A DNA stretch of 64,000 bases from Burkholderia pyrrocinia (lineage in GTDB: Bacteria > Pseudomonadota > Gammaproteobacteria > Burkholderiales > Burkholderiaceae). Positions within the stretch are counted from its first letter, which is position 1, and each line of letters opens with the position of its first letter. The DNA lies in assembly GCF_001028665.1 (NCBI RefSeq), contig NZ_CP011504.1, positions 2,418,001 through 2,482,000 on the forward strand, written 5' to 3'. Shown in pieces: positions 34,239 to 43,992 of this stretch. A program made the position numbers and the translations under genes. The notes below the pieces were generated by a model that had not been told where the DNA came from, ran no database searches, and was given only the letters and a program-made list of their open reading frames with translations.

Positions 34239-35141
34239 CTACGGCGCGGTCCGCCACGCTGTGAAGACTTCCGTCAGGAACTCGACGAACGCGCGCACCT
34301 TGCTATCGAGCGTCGCGCGCCGTGGATAGAGCACATGAAGCTCGACGTCGTCGGTGCGGTACCAGTCGGGCAGCACGATTTCGAGCTCGTTCTTCTCGAG
34401 CCGCTGCGCGGTGAAGTGCGTGGAGATCAGCGCGATGCCGCCGCCGCTCGCGGCCTGGCGCAGCACCGTGACCGATTCGTTCGAGATCAGCACGGGCCGG
34501 ACCGGCACGTCGGCCACGTCGCCGGCCGCGTTGGTGAGCCGCAGCGTCAGGCCGGGCGTATCGCGGCCGACGAACAGGATGTCGTGATCGACGAGATCCT
34601 GCGGCGTCTGCGGCCGACCGGCGCGGTCGAGGTAGCGCGGGCTGGCCGCGAATTTCGCGTGCGACCAGCCGAGCGAGCGTGCGACATAGCCGGAATCGGT
34701 CAGCACGCCCGTGCGCAGCGCGACGTCGAAGCCGTGCTCGACGAGGTCGAGCGCGCTGTTGTCGTAGATCAGCACGAGCTGGACCAACGGGTAACGCCGG
34801 CGAAACTCGGCGAGCGCCGGCTCCAGTTCGAACAGGCCGATCGAGTAGGGCACCAGCACGCGCAGCGTCCCTTCGGGGTCCGTGCGCAGCGCGCGGACCT
34901 GGCGGTCCGCGTCGAGCAGGATGTCCTCGGCGCGCAGGCAGCGCTCGTAGTAGTCGCGCCCGGCTTCGGTGACGGACACGCGGCGCGTGGTGCGATACAG
35001 CAGCTGGACGCCGAGATCGTCCTCGAGCTGCTTGACCTTGCGGCTCACGCGGCTGAGTGGCATGTCGAGTTGCGTGGCGGCGGCGGTGAAGTTGCCGCGT
35101 TCCACCACGCGCAAAAATATCCGGATGCTCTCGAAGTCCAT
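34239..35141 (-). CDS. LysR-family transcriptional regulator
   Basis: This 300-residue LysR protein starts MDFESIRIFLRVVERGNFTA, with the helix-turn-helix at about 18-60 (AAATQLDMPLSRVSRKVKQLE) and an effector-binding domain from about 90. It belongs to the CrgA/DsdC-like group that commonly represses efflux genes. It is divergent from the FUSC transporter at 35289 with 147 bp between them, so that gene is the likely target. Confidence 0.88.
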   Translation of the reverse strand: MDFESIRIFLRVVERGNFTAAATQLDMPLSRVSRKVKQLEDDLGVQLLYRTTRRVSVTEAGRDYYERCLRAEDILLDADRQVRALRTDPEGTLRVLVPYSIGLFELEPALAEFRRRYPLVQLVLIYDNSALDLVEHGFDVALRTGVLTDSGYVARSLGWSHAKFAASPRYLDRAGRPQTPQDLVDHDILFVGRDTPGLTLRLTNAAGDVADVPVRPVLISNESVTVLRQAASGGGIALISTHFTAQRLEKNELEIVLPDWYRTDDVELHVLYPRRATLDSKVRAFVEFLTEVFTAWRTAP

Positions 35142-35288
35142 ACGGGTCGTTTCAGTGTTCGGCCAGCGCGCATCTTACCGTCGCTCGCTGGATCGTTTCA
35201 TGTCACGCTCGATTATCCTGCGCGGTGCAATAACGCATCCCGTCAGTACCCCGTAGTGGCGGCCGGCGCGCGATCGTATGCTCGCCGG

Positions 35289-37337
35289 ATGAAATTCGCT
35301 TTCCCCAGCCTGCCGCCGTTCGCGGCCATCCGGGCCGCGCTGCGCGACGCGCGCCCGACGCTGCCGCCCGGCACTATTGCATTCGCGCTGCGCAATACGG
35401 CCGCGTCGCTGCTCGCGCTTTACATCGCATTCCGGATGAACCTCGACGACCCGATATGGGCCGCGTCGACCGTATGGATCGTCGCGCAGGGCAGCCGCGG
35501 GATGGGCTTATCGAAGAGCCAGTACCGGATTCTCGGCACCGCGATCGGCGCGGCCGTCGCGCTCGCGCTGACCGGCGCGTTCGCGCAGACCCCCGAGTTG
35601 TTCCTGCCGGCGCTCGCGGCGTGGATCGGCCTGTGCGCGGGCGTCGCCACGTTCCAGCGGAATTTCCGCGCGTATGCGGCGGTGCTCTCGGGTTACACAG
35701 CGGCGATCATCGCGATGGACGCGGTGTCCGCGCCGCTGCATGCGTTCGACATCGCGATCGCGCGGTTCCTGTACGTGGTGGTCGGCATCCTGTGTGCCGC
35801 GGCGTTCGAAACGATTTTCGCGCCGGGCGCGCCGCTGACGGACGTCCGTACGCGGCTCGCGCGCTATCTCGATCGGGCCGTTGCCGTCGGCGCGGGCGCA
35901 CTGCGCCGCGAGCCGAACGACGCGGCAGTACACGGGCTGTTCGCGGACGCGCTCGAACTCGACACGGCGGCGGAATATGCGGCGACCGGCGCGCCGCCGG
36001 CGCGCAACGCGATCGGCCATCTGCGTGCCGCGGCGCTGGGCGTGCTGACCGCGCAGGCGGCGGGGCAGGCGATTCGCGAACACGCCATGCGCGGCGGCGA
36101 TGCGCCGGACCCGCTGGTGGACGAGGCCGCACGCGTGCTCGACGGCGTCGCCGCATCGCGCGAGCCGGGCGCGTCACGCGACTCGGGGCGCGCGATGGCG
36201 GCGTTGCGCTTGCGCGTGGACGACGCGCTGCGCGCCGAGGCCGCCGGGCCGGCCGGCCCCGACACGTCGCGCCTGCTGACGCTCGACCGGCTGGCGGCGC
36301 TGCTCGCGGGCTTCGACCATGCATTCGCGAGTCAGGCGCTGCTCGACCGGCCTGAGCCGCCGCCTTCGCACGTGCGCTACGCGTTCCATCACGATCCGGT
36401 GCTCGCGTGGCACAACGGCATCCGTGCATTCATCGCGGTACTGGTCGCGTCGGCGCTCTGGATCGTCACCGCGTGGCCGTCGGGCGCCGGTTTCGTCGCG
36501 ATCACGGCCGTGGTCTGCGCACTGTTCTCGACCCGCCCGAACTCGGTGCGCGCGGCCGTCGGCTTCCTGAAGGGCTCCGCGTGCGCGGCTGTCGCGGGCG
36601 TCGTCTGCAATTTCATCCTTCTGCCCGCGGTGTCGGGCTTCGAGATGCTGGCCTACATCCTCGGCGTGTTCCTGATCGGCACGGGCATCGCGATGCGTCA
36701 TCCGCGCACGGCCGCGATGGGCAGCGGCTTCTCGATCTTCTTCTGGAATTTCACGTCGCCGGACAATACGGCGCGCATCGGCGACGCGTCGTTCCTGAAT
36801 GGCGCACTCGCGACGATGCTCGGGATCGCGTTCAGCGCGCTGGTGTTCGCGCTCGTGTTTCCGGGCGATCCCGGCACCAGCCGGCGGCGCCTGCATCGCG
36901 CGGTGCGCCGCGATCTGGCCGACATTGCGCGCGACCCGCGGGCGTGGTCCGTGAGCACATGGCTGAGCCGCACGGCCGATCGTCTCGCGCGCGAACTCGG
37001 TTTCGCGGGCAGCCTGCCGCAGACGCTGATCGAGCGCGACATGCGCGACTTGCTGGCGATCTGGGGAATCGGCGACAGCCTGCTGTCGCTCGCCGAACTG
37101 GCGGCGCGCGAGCCGGCCATGCGCCGTGCGGCAACCGTGGTGCGCGCGCGGGTCGCGCGCTCGGATTTCGCGCAGCTCGACCGGGCCTGCGACGCGGCGG
37201 CCCGCGTGCTGCGGCGGCGCGTGGCCGCCCGCGACGGCGACGATACGCATGCGTTGTTGCGCGGCATCGTGCTGCTGCGGCGAATCGCGGATGCGGCCGC
37301 CGAGCACGGCGGCTTCCTGCGCGGGCGCAGCGGCTGA
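35289..37337 (+). CDS. FUSC-family (AaeB/YccS-like) inner-membrane efflux protein
   Basis: This 682-residue protein has two hydrophobic FUSC blocks of about six helices each (residues about 25-165 and 375-520) separated by a soluble domain, the layout of AaeB and fusaric acid resistance pumps. Landmarks are DPIWAASTVWIVAQ and FVAITAVVCALFSTRPN. These proteins export aromatic acids, usually with an AaeA-type fusion protein, which is missing here. Its divergent neighbour is a LysR gene, the usual regulator type. Confidence 0.87.
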   Translation: MKFAFPSLPPFAAIRAALRDARPTLPPGTIAFALRNTAASLLALYIAFRMNLDDPIWAASTVWIVAQGSRGMGLSKSQYRILGTAIGAAVALALTGAFAQTPELFLPALAAWIGLCAGVATFQRNFRAYAAVLSGYTAAIIAMDAVSAPLHAFDIAIARFLYVVVGILCAAAFETIFAPGAPLTDVRTRLARYLDRAVAVGAGALRREPNDAAVHGLFADALELDTAAEYAATGAPPARNAIGHLRAAALGVLTAQAAGQAIREHAMRGGDAPDPLVDEAARVLDGVAASREPGASRDSGRAMAALRLRVDDALRAEAAGPAGPDTSRLLTLDRLAALLAGFDHAFASQALLDRPEPPPSHVRYAFHHDPVLAWHNGIRAFIAVLVASALWIVTAWPSGAGFVAITAVVCALFSTRPNSVRAAVGFLKGSACAAVAGVVCNFILLPAVSGFEMLAYILGVFLIGTGIAMRHPRTAAMGSGFSIFFWNFTSPDNTARIGDASFLNGALATMLGIAFSALVFALVFPGDPGTSRRRLHRAVRRDLADIARDPRAWSVSTWLSRTADRLARELGFAGSLPQTLIERDMRDLLAIWGIGDSLLSLAELAAREPAMRRAATVVRARVARSDFAQLDRACDAAARVLRRRVAARDGDDTHALLRGIVLLRRIADAAAEHGGFLRGRSG

Positions 37338-37359
37338 GCGACGCCGCGCGGGCGGCGGG

Positions 37360-38280
37360 TCAGGTGAGCCGATACGACCGGCCGGGCGTCACTTCCGCCG
37401 GCAGCGGCTCGCGGTTCAGTTCGAGCAGCGTGCGCTCGATCTGCCGCGTGATCGCATCGAGTGCGAGATGGTTCGGTCCGTCGCCGAACGGCTCGGCGAT
37501 CGCATGTGCAATAGCGTCGAGCGCGATCAGCGTATACGCGACGAACACGGAGACGAACGGCGTCGCCGCGCCGATCGAGTCGACGAGGCCGAACGGCAGC
37601 AGCACGCAGTACGCATAGATGGTCCGGTGCAGCAGCACGTCGTACGAGAACGGGATCGGCGTTGACGCGATGCGCTCGCAGCCGCTCACCATCGAGACGA
37701 GCTCGTCGAGGCGCGCGTCGAGCATCCACAGGCGCGTGTCGGCGAGGTGACCGGCGTCGGCGCGCGCGGCGAATGCTTCGCGCAGCCCGTGCACGATCGC
37801 GACCGGGCGGAACCGCGACGCGGCGACGCGCGCGTAGGTGTCGTGGTCCAGCAGCGCATGCAGGTCCGCGGCCGGATCGGTGCCGCGCAGTTGATGCTTG
37901 AGCGCATAGACGAACGCGACGACGGTCCGCACGAACGCGCGCCGCGCGTCGTCGTCGTGATCGACCGCGCCGTAGCAGAGCGCCTGCGACACCAGCGTGC
38001 GCGTGGCGGTCAGCACACCGCCCCACAGTTGCCGCGCCTCGCGGTAGCGGTCGTAGCTCGCGTTGTTGCGAAACCCCGCGAAGATGGCCAGCGTCAGGCC
38101 GATCAGCGTGAACGGCGTCGGGTTCAGCGGCACCTTCTCGCCGAGCACGCGGCCGCCGCCCCACACGGCGACGAGACTGATCGCGAGCGTCAGCACGAGC
38201 TGCGGCAGGATGGTCGGCAGCACCGAGCCGTTCCAGACGAGCAGCATCCGCAGCCAGTGCTCGCGCGGCCGAACGATCAT
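37360..38280 (-). CDS. bestrophin-family (UPF0187/YneE) membrane channel protein
   Basis: This 306-residue protein reads MIVRPREHWLRMLLVWNGSV at the N-terminus, then the bestrophin signature FAGFRNNASYDRYREARQLW near the end of helix 2, and a C-terminal cytoplasmic tail (RTLLELNREPLP). Bacterial bestrophins form pentameric ion channels. It ends 22 bp after the converging FUSC gene and starts 12 bp downstream of the stop of the next minus-strand gene, so it is probably co-transcribed with that oxidoreductase. Confidence 0.87.
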   Translation of the reverse strand: MIVRPREHWLRMLLVWNGSVLPTILPQLVLTLAISLVAVWGGGRVLGEKVPLNPTPFTLIGLTLAIFAGFRNNASYDRYREARQLWGGVLTATRTLVSQALCYGAVDHDDDARRAFVRTVVAFVYALKHQLRGTDPAADLHALLDHDTYARVAASRFRPVAIVHGLREAFAARADAGHLADTRLWMLDARLDELVSMVSGCERIASTPIPFSYDVLLHRTIYAYCVLLPFGLVDSIGAATPFVSVFVAYTLIALDAIAHAIAEPFGDGPNHLALDAITRQIERTLLELNREPLPAEVTPGRSYRLT

Positions 38281-38292
38281 CGTCGTGCTCCG

Positions 38293-40617
38293 TCAGGCGG
38301 CGATCGATGCCGGCGCGGCCGCGCGATGCAGCAGCACGGGCACCGACTTCGACGTCGGCGTGTTGCACACGTCGCCGACGCTGTCGAGCGGCACGAGCGG
38401 GTTGGTTTCCGGGTAGTACGCGCCGATGCAGCCGCGCGGGATGTCGTACTCGACGAGCAGGAAGCCGTCCGCGCGCCGCTCGATGCCGTCGTGCCACACG
38501 GTTTCCATGTCGACCCATTCGCCGGCTTTGAGCCCGAGCATCGCGAGATCGTCGCGGTTCGCGAACACCACGCGGCGCTGGCCGAACACGCCGCGATAGC
38601 GGTCGTCGAGCCCGTAGACGGTCGTGTTGTACTGGTCGTGCGAGCGCGTCGTCATCAGTGTCATCAGGCGTTCGCCGTGCAGCGCGCGGGCGCGCTGGAT
38701 CGGCGTGTCGGTCGGCAGCGCGTGCGCGATGAAGTTCGCCTTGCCCGTTGGCGTGAGCCATTCGCGGTCGCGCGATGCGACGCGCAGGTGGAAGCCGCCC
38801 GGCCGCGCGATGCGCGTGTTGTAGTCGTAGAAGCCGTCGAGCGTCGCCTCGATCGCGTCGCGGATCTTCGTGTAGTCGTCCTTGTACGCGAGCCAGTCGA
38901 TCTTGCCGCTGCCGAACAGCGCATGGCCCATATGCGCGACGATCGCGGGTTCCGACATCAGGTTCGGCGACGCCGGCTTGTTCATTCCGTACGACACGTG
39001 GACCATGCTCATCGAATCCTCGACCGTCACGCCTTGCGCGACGTTGTCCTGCAGGTCGATCTCGGTGCGGCCGAGCGTCGGCAGGATCAGCGCGTCGCGG
39101 CCGTGGATCAGGTGGCTGCGGTTCAGTTTCGTCGTGATGTGCACCGACAGGTCGCAGCGGCGCATGCCTTCCCACGTGCGCGGCGTGTCGGGCGTCGCCA
39201 TCGCGAAGTTGCCGCCGAGGCCGATCAGCACCTTCACGTGGCCTTCGAGCATCCCCTCGATCGTCTCGACGACGTCGTAGCCGTGGTGGCGCGGCGGTTC
39301 GAAGTCGAACACGCGGCCGAGCCGGTCAAGGAACGCCTGCGACGGCTTTTCCTCGATGCCGACCGTGCGGTTGCCCTGCACGTTCGAGTGGCCGCGCACC
39401 GGGCACAGGCCCGCGCCGGGGCGGCCGATGTTGCCGCGCATCAGCATCAGGTTCGTCAGCATCTGCACGGTGGCGACCGAATGCTTGTGCTGCGTGATGC
39501 CCATGCCCCACGTCGCGATCACGCGCTCGCTGCGTGCATAGAGCTGCGCGAGGCCGTCGATCTGCTCGTACGGCACGCCGCTTTCGGCCGTCAGCGCGGA
39601 CCAGCTTTCGTTGCGCAGGTCGTCGGCGAACGCGTCGAAGCCGGCCGTGTGCTCGCCGATGAACGCGGTGTCGAGCACGCGCGGCGCACCGGCGGCACGC
39701 GCGGCGTCGTCGAGTTCGAGCACGCGTTTCGCCATCCCCTTGATCAGCGCGAAATCGCCGCCGATCGTCGGCTGGATAAACGTCGATGCGATCTTTGTAC
39801 CCGACATCGTCAGCATTTCGATCGGGCTTTGCGGATCGGCGAAGCGTTCGAGGCCGCGTTCCTTCAGCGGGTTGATCGACACGATCGTCGCGCCGCGCTT
39901 CGCGCATTCGCGCAGTTCGCCCATCATCCGCGGGTGGTTGGTCGCGGGGTTCTGGCCGAAGATCAGCAGCGTGTCCGCATGCTCGAAATCGTCGAGCGTG
40001 ACGGTGCCCTTGCCGACGCCGACCGACGCGGGCAGCCCGCGGCTCGTCGCCTCGTGGCACATGTTCGAGCAATCGGGGAAGTTGTTCGTGCCGTACAGCC
40101 GCACGAGCAGTTGGTACAGGAACGCCGCTTCGTTGCTCGCGCGGCCGGACGTGTAGAACGCGGCCTGGTTCGGGTCGGGCAGCGCGCGCAGGTGGCGCGC
40201 GATCAACTCGAACGCGTCGTCCCACGCGATCGGCACGTAGCGGTCGGTCTGCGCGTCGTACACCATCGGATCGGTGAGCCGGCCGTGCTGTTCGAGTTCG
40301 AAATCCGACTGTTCGAGCAGCTCGGTGACCGTGTGCGCGGCGAAGAATTCGGGCGTCACGCGCTTGCTCGTCGCTTCGGCGGCCACCGCCTTCACGCCGT
40401 TCTCGCAGAATTCGAACGTCGATGCGTGCTGGCGGTCGGGCCACGCGCAGCCGGGGCAGTCGAAGCCGTCCGGCTGGTTCTGGCGCAGCAGCGTGCGGTA
40501 ATTGCCGCCGGCGACCTTTTCCTTGATCAGGTTGATCGTGACGGCTTTCAGCGCGCCCCAGCCGGCAGCCGGGTGGGTGTACGGTTCGATGCGCGCGGTG
40601 GCGGATTTCTTTTTCAT
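38293..40617 (-). CDS. FdhF/YdeP-family molybdopterin oxidoreductase
   Basis: This 774-residue formate-dehydrogenase-like protein has an N-terminal CPGCAWP with a later Cys (EFCENG), a molybdopterin domain with FYTSGRASNEAAFLYQLLVR, NMCHEATSRGL, IFGQNPATNHPRMM and INPLKERGLERF, and a C-terminal molybdopterin dinucleotide domain with MTTRSHDQYNTTVYG. This is the YdeP group (associated with acid tolerance in E. coli), whose substrate is not settled. No FdhD gene adjoins it. Start ATG 40617; a bestrophin gene follows after 12 bp. Confidence 0.9.
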   Translation of the reverse strand: MKKKSATARIEPYTHPAAGWGALKAVTINLIKEKVAGGNYRTLLRQNQPDGFDCPGCAWPDRQHASTFEFCENGVKAVAAEATSKRVTPEFFAAHTVTELLEQSDFELEQHGRLTDPMVYDAQTDRYVPIAWDDAFELIARHLRALPDPNQAAFYTSGRASNEAAFLYQLLVRLYGTNNFPDCSNMCHEATSRGLPASVGVGKGTVTLDDFEHADTLLIFGQNPATNHPRMMGELRECAKRGATIVSINPLKERGLERFADPQSPIEMLTMSGTKIASTFIQPTIGGDFALIKGMAKRVLELDDAARAAGAPRVLDTAFIGEHTAGFDAFADDLRNESWSALTAESGVPYEQIDGLAQLYARSERVIATWGMGITQHKHSVATVQMLTNLMLMRGNIGRPGAGLCPVRGHSNVQGNRTVGIEEKPSQAFLDRLGRVFDFEPPRHHGYDVVETIEGMLEGHVKVLIGLGGNFAMATPDTPRTWEGMRRCDLSVHITTKLNRSHLIHGRDALILPTLGRTEIDLQDNVAQGVTVEDSMSMVHVSYGMNKPASPNLMSEPAIVAHMGHALFGSGKIDWLAYKDDYTKIRDAIEATLDGFYDYNTRIARPGGFHLRVASRDREWLTPTGKANFIAHALPTDTPIQRARALHGERLMTLMTTRSHDQYNTTVYGLDDRYRGVFGQRRVVFANRDDLAMLGLKAGEWVDMETVWHDGIERRADGFLLVEYDIPRGCIGAYYPETNPLVPLDSVGDVCNTPTSKSVPVLLHRAAAPASIAA

Positions 40618-40703
40618 GATGCAGCGGGTGTCGGGGTCGATGCGTGCAGAGTACGCGCGGCACCCGTCCGGCTGTGTGTACACCTGTTCACTTCAAAAAA
40701 GAG

Positions 40704-40742
40704 TACAGTTGCGACCATTCATACAGTGCGGATCGCAACTGT
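40704..40742. promoter_or_regulatory. candidate MocR operator between the divergent oxidoreductase and MocR genes
   Basis: The direct repeats tacagt(t)gcg start at 40704 and 40722, 18 bp apart. They overlap a perfect 10-bp inverted repeat acagttgcga (40705-40714) / tcgcaactgt (40733-40742). MocR/GabR regulators bind direct repeats in divergent promoters, and this site lies 31 bp before the GTG of the MocR gene. Confidence 0.5.
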
Positions 40743-40772
40743 GTTGTTGAAGGGAAGTTGAAAGGGAGGCGC

Positions 40773-42194
40773 GTGAAGCGTTACGAACAACTCGCCGACG
40801 ATCTCCAGGCGCAGATCGAGCGTGGCGTGTATCGGGCCGGCGAGCGGATTCCGTCGGTGCGGCAGGCGAGCCGGCAGCAGCAGCTGAGCGTCACGACCGT
40901 GCTGCGCGCGTACCTCGTGCTGGAAAGCCGCGGCCTGATCGAAAGCCGGCCGCAGTCGGGTTATTTCGTGCGGGCGCGCGCGGCGGCGCCGGCCGAGGCC
41001 GAGCTGCACATCTCGGCGCCGGCCGCCGAGCCGTCGGCAGTGGACGTGAGCCGGCTCGTGCTGTCGACGCTGCGCTCGATCGCGCGCGACGACGCGGTGC
41101 CGCTCGGCTCGCCGTATCCCGATGCATCGCAGTTCCCGGTGCAGCGCCTCGCGCGCTATGCGCAGGCGATCGGGCGCCGCCGCACGCGCTGGGGCGTGAT
41201 CGACGACCTGCCGCCCGGCAACCAGGAACTGATCCGCCAGATCGCGCGGCGTTATGCGGAGCGCGGAATCGCGGTGGAGCCGGGCGAGATCGTGATGACG
41301 ATCGGCGCGACCGAGGCGATCAACCTGTGCCTGCAGGCCGTCGCGAAGCCGGGCGACACGATCGCCGTCGAGTCGCCGACGTTCTACGCGATGCTGCATG
41401 CGATCGAGCGCATGGGCATGCGCGCGCTCGAAGTCGCGACGCACCCCAGCGACGGCATCGATCTCGACGCGCTCGAGCGGATCCTCGAGCGCGAGCGCAT
41501 CGCCGCGTGCATGGTGATGCCGAATTTCCAGAATCCGCTCGGCTTCCAGATGCCCGATGCGCGCAAGCGCGCGCTCGTCGAACTGCTGGCGAAGCACGGC
41601 GTGCCGGCGATCGAGAGCGACGTCTATCACGAGCTGCACTTCGGCGACACGACACCGAGCGCGCTGAAATCGTTCGACCGCGACGGGCTCGTGCTGCATT
41701 GCGCGTCGTTCACGAAGAGCCTGTCGCCGCGCTACCGGATCGGCTGGGCGATGCCGGGCCGCTACCGCGACCAGGTCGAGAAGCTGAAATTCCTGAACAC
41801 GCTCGCGACGCCCGCGATCGAGCAGCTCGCGATCGCCGAGTACCTGAAATACGACGGCTACGATTTCCACCTGCGGCGCATGCGCAAGCAGTACGCGCAG
41901 CAGGCGAGCCTGATGAGCGCGATGGTGCGGCGTTTCTTTCCGGAAGGCACGCGGCTGTCGCAGCCGCAGGGCGGGTATGTGCTGTGGGTCGAGCTGCCGC
42001 CGCAGGTCGATGCGATGAAGCTTTACACGCTCGCGCTCGCGCAGCGGATCACGGTCGGGCCCGGGCACATGTTCTCCGCGGGCACCGATTACCGGCATTT
42101 CATCCGGCTCAACTACAGCTATCCGTGGTCGCGGCAGATCGAGGAAGCGCTGAAGGTGCTGGGGCGGCTCGCGTCGGAGTGCGCGGCGCGGTGA
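40773..42194 (+). CDS. MocR-family regulator (GntR HTH fused to aminotransferase-like domain)
   Basis: This 473-residue protein has a GntR winged helix at residues about 1-70 (YEQLADDLQAQIERGVYRAG, SVRQASRQQQLSVTTVLRAY) joined to a fold type I PLP domain (about 95-470), with NFQNPLGFQMP, the segment IESDVYHELHFGD and the PLP lysine in HCASFTKSLSPRYRIGW. Such proteins use PLP as effector binder. The start is GTG 40773, preceded by GGGAGG. It is divergent from the YdeP-type oxidoreductase, a plausible target. Confidence 0.92.
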   Translation: MKRYEQLADDLQAQIERGVYRAGERIPSVRQASRQQQLSVTTVLRAYLVLESRGLIESRPQSGYFVRARAAAPAEAELHISAPAAEPSAVDVSRLVLSTLRSIARDDAVPLGSPYPDASQFPVQRLARYAQAIGRRRTRWGVIDDLPPGNQELIRQIARRYAERGIAVEPGEIVMTIGATEAINLCLQAVAKPGDTIAVESPTFYAMLHAIERMGMRALEVATHPSDGIDLDALERILERERIAACMVMPNFQNPLGFQMPDARKRALVELLAKHGVPAIESDVYHELHFGDTTPSALKSFDRDGLVLHCASFTKSLSPRYRIGWAMPGRYRDQVEKLKFLNTLATPAIEQLAIAEYLKYDGYDFHLRRMRKQYAQQASLMSAMVRRFFPEGTRLSQPQGGYVLWVELPPQVDAMKLYTLALAQRITVGPGHMFSAGTDYRHFIRLNYSYPWSRQIEEALKVLGRLASECAAR

Positions 42195-42249
42195 GCGGTG
42201 CTGTGCCGCGAGGCAGGCGGCGGCCGGTGGCCGGCCGCCGTGGCATGGA

Positions 42250-43491
42250 TCAACTCGCGCGCGGCGCCTGCAATTCGGCTTGCGCGGCCCCCGCCATCTG
42301 CCGCATGTCGAAGCCCGACGGGTGCTGGTACACGCGCAGCCCGAACTCCGGCAGCACCGCGATCAGGTGATCGAACAGGTCGGACTGGATGGTCTCGTAG
42401 TCGACCCACGACGTCGTATCGGTGAAGCAGTACAGTTCGAGCGGAATGCCTTCGGCCGTGAGCGACAGCTGCCGCGCCATGCACGTCATGTCGCGGCGGA
42501 TCCGCGGATGGCTCTTCAGGTAGTTCGCGACATACGCGCGGAACGTGCCGAGATTCGTCAACTGGCGGCGGTTTGCCGGGCAGTCGCCGGCCGCGCCGAG
42601 CGTGCCGTTCCATTGCTCGATCGCGTCGACCTTGTCTTCGAGGTAGTCCTTCAGCAGCGTCAGGCGTTCGAGCCGTTTGATCTCGTCGTTCGCAAGAAAG
42701 CGCACGCTCGTCGCGTCGACGAACAGCGCGCGCTTGATGCGCCGGCCGCCCGCTTCGGTCATCCCGCGCCAGTTCTGGTAGCTCTCGGTAATCAGTTTCC
42801 AGGTCGGCACCGTGATGATCGTGTGATCGAAGTTCGCGACCTTCACGGTGTTCAGCGTGATGTCGATGACCGTGCCGTCCGCGCCGGCCGACGGCATCGT
42901 GATCCAGTCGCCGATCCGCAGCATGTCGTTCGACGACAGTTGCACGCCCGCGACGAGGCCGAGCAGCGTGTCCTTGAAGATCAGCATCAGCACCGCGGAC
43001 ATCGCGCCGATGCCGGACAGCAGCAGGCCGATCTGCTTGCCGGTCGCATCGCCGATCACGACCAGCGCGGCCGTGATGAACATCACGAGCTTGACGAGCT
43101 GCATCGCGCCTTTCAGCGACAGGCGCGGCTGGTCGCGATGGTGCGTGCGATGCATGTGTTCGAGCGCGGACAGCGTCGCGCTGATCGTCATCGTCACGAG
43201 GAACACGATCAGCGCGAACAGTACCTTGTCGATGGCCTGAGCGGCCGTGTCCGGAATACCGGACACCGCGCCGAGGCCGAGCTTGATCACGACGAACGGG
43301 ACGATGCGGTTCAGCCACTTGAACGCGCCGAACTCGAACAGCGCGTCGTCGACGCGCGTGGCCGACAGCCGCGCGAGCCGCGCGACCACGCGAAACAGCA
43401 GGAAATGGACGGCCGCGGTGATCGCACCGGCGGCGGCGAGCAGGACGAGGATGCCGACGAGCGGCGCAAACGAAGCTTCATTCAGGTTCAT
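42250..43491 (-). CDS. MscS-family mechanosensitive ion channel (YbdG-like)
   Basis: This 413-residue protein has about four N-terminal helices and a MscS core (residues about 150-260) with GLLLSGIGAMSAVLMLIFKD in the pore helix, LLGLVAGVQLSSNDMLRIGD, and DGTVIDITLNTVKVANFDHT in the beta domain. The long C-terminal region with WVDYETIQSDLFDHLIAVLP is typical of the YbdG/MSC-M group, which protect against mild osmotic downshock. It is a single gene. Confidence 0.9.
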   Translation of the reverse strand: MNLNEASFAPLVGILVLLAAAGAITAAVHFLLFRVVARLARLSATRVDDALFEFGAFKWLNRIVPFVVIKLGLGAVSGIPDTAAQAIDKVLFALIVFLVTMTISATLSALEHMHRTHHRDQPRLSLKGAMQLVKLVMFITAALVVIGDATGKQIGLLLSGIGAMSAVLMLIFKDTLLGLVAGVQLSSNDMLRIGDWITMPSAGADGTVIDITLNTVKVANFDHTIITVPTWKLITESYQNWRGMTEAGGRRIKRALFVDATSVRFLANDEIKRLERLTLLKDYLEDKVDAIEQWNGTLGAAGDCPANRRQLTNLGTFRAYVANYLKSHPRIRRDMTCMARQLSLTAEGIPLELYCFTDTTSWVDYETIQSDLFDHLIAVLPEFGLRVYQHPSGFDMRQMAGAAQAELQAPRAS

Positions 43492-43992
43492 GGGGCAGAC
43501 GGGGGCAGACAGGGCCTACTGGTGCGTTGAATCGGCGCCGCGATGCAGCGCGCGCCCGGCGAAGGGCACATGAAAGGGACCGTGATTGTGCCATCGGGTT
43601 CCGGACGCGTGCCGTGAATGTGCGTCGCGCGGCTCCCGAATATCCTCACCATTGTGCAGGTCTCCTCTGTATTCCGGTGATGGCGAATGGCGAACCCGCA
43701 TCACCGCAAGCCGATGCGTACGCCTGTCGCCGGATGCATTTTAGTTAGTCCCGCGATCGGCTCGAAGCCGCTACGGCGGGCCTTCGCGGGCGAAGGCACC
43801 CGGCCTGCGATTCATGCCATCATGCCGGCATCGCATGCGTCGTCGGTGTATTGCTTGCCGTCGTTTGCGGCCAATCCGGCGACGGTGAGCGACACGCGAC
43901 GTGTTCGTGCACTTGCCATGCGAGGCCTGCCCGGGGCACGATGCACGAACGACTTCGCGAACCCCGTCACTTCGACCTCACGCATTTCACGC
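43492..43992. other. intergenic region upstream of the SulP gene
   Basis: This is about 500 bp between divergent genes. The SulP frame stays open back to 43687, but the upstream residues lack family similarity, so the gene is started at ATG 43993. No regulatory motif was recognised. Confidence 0.35.

Noticed and set aside
37747..40761. 1004-codon plus-strand open frame
   Set aside because: Antisense to the bestrophin and YdeP-type genes; composition is that of a high-GC shadow.
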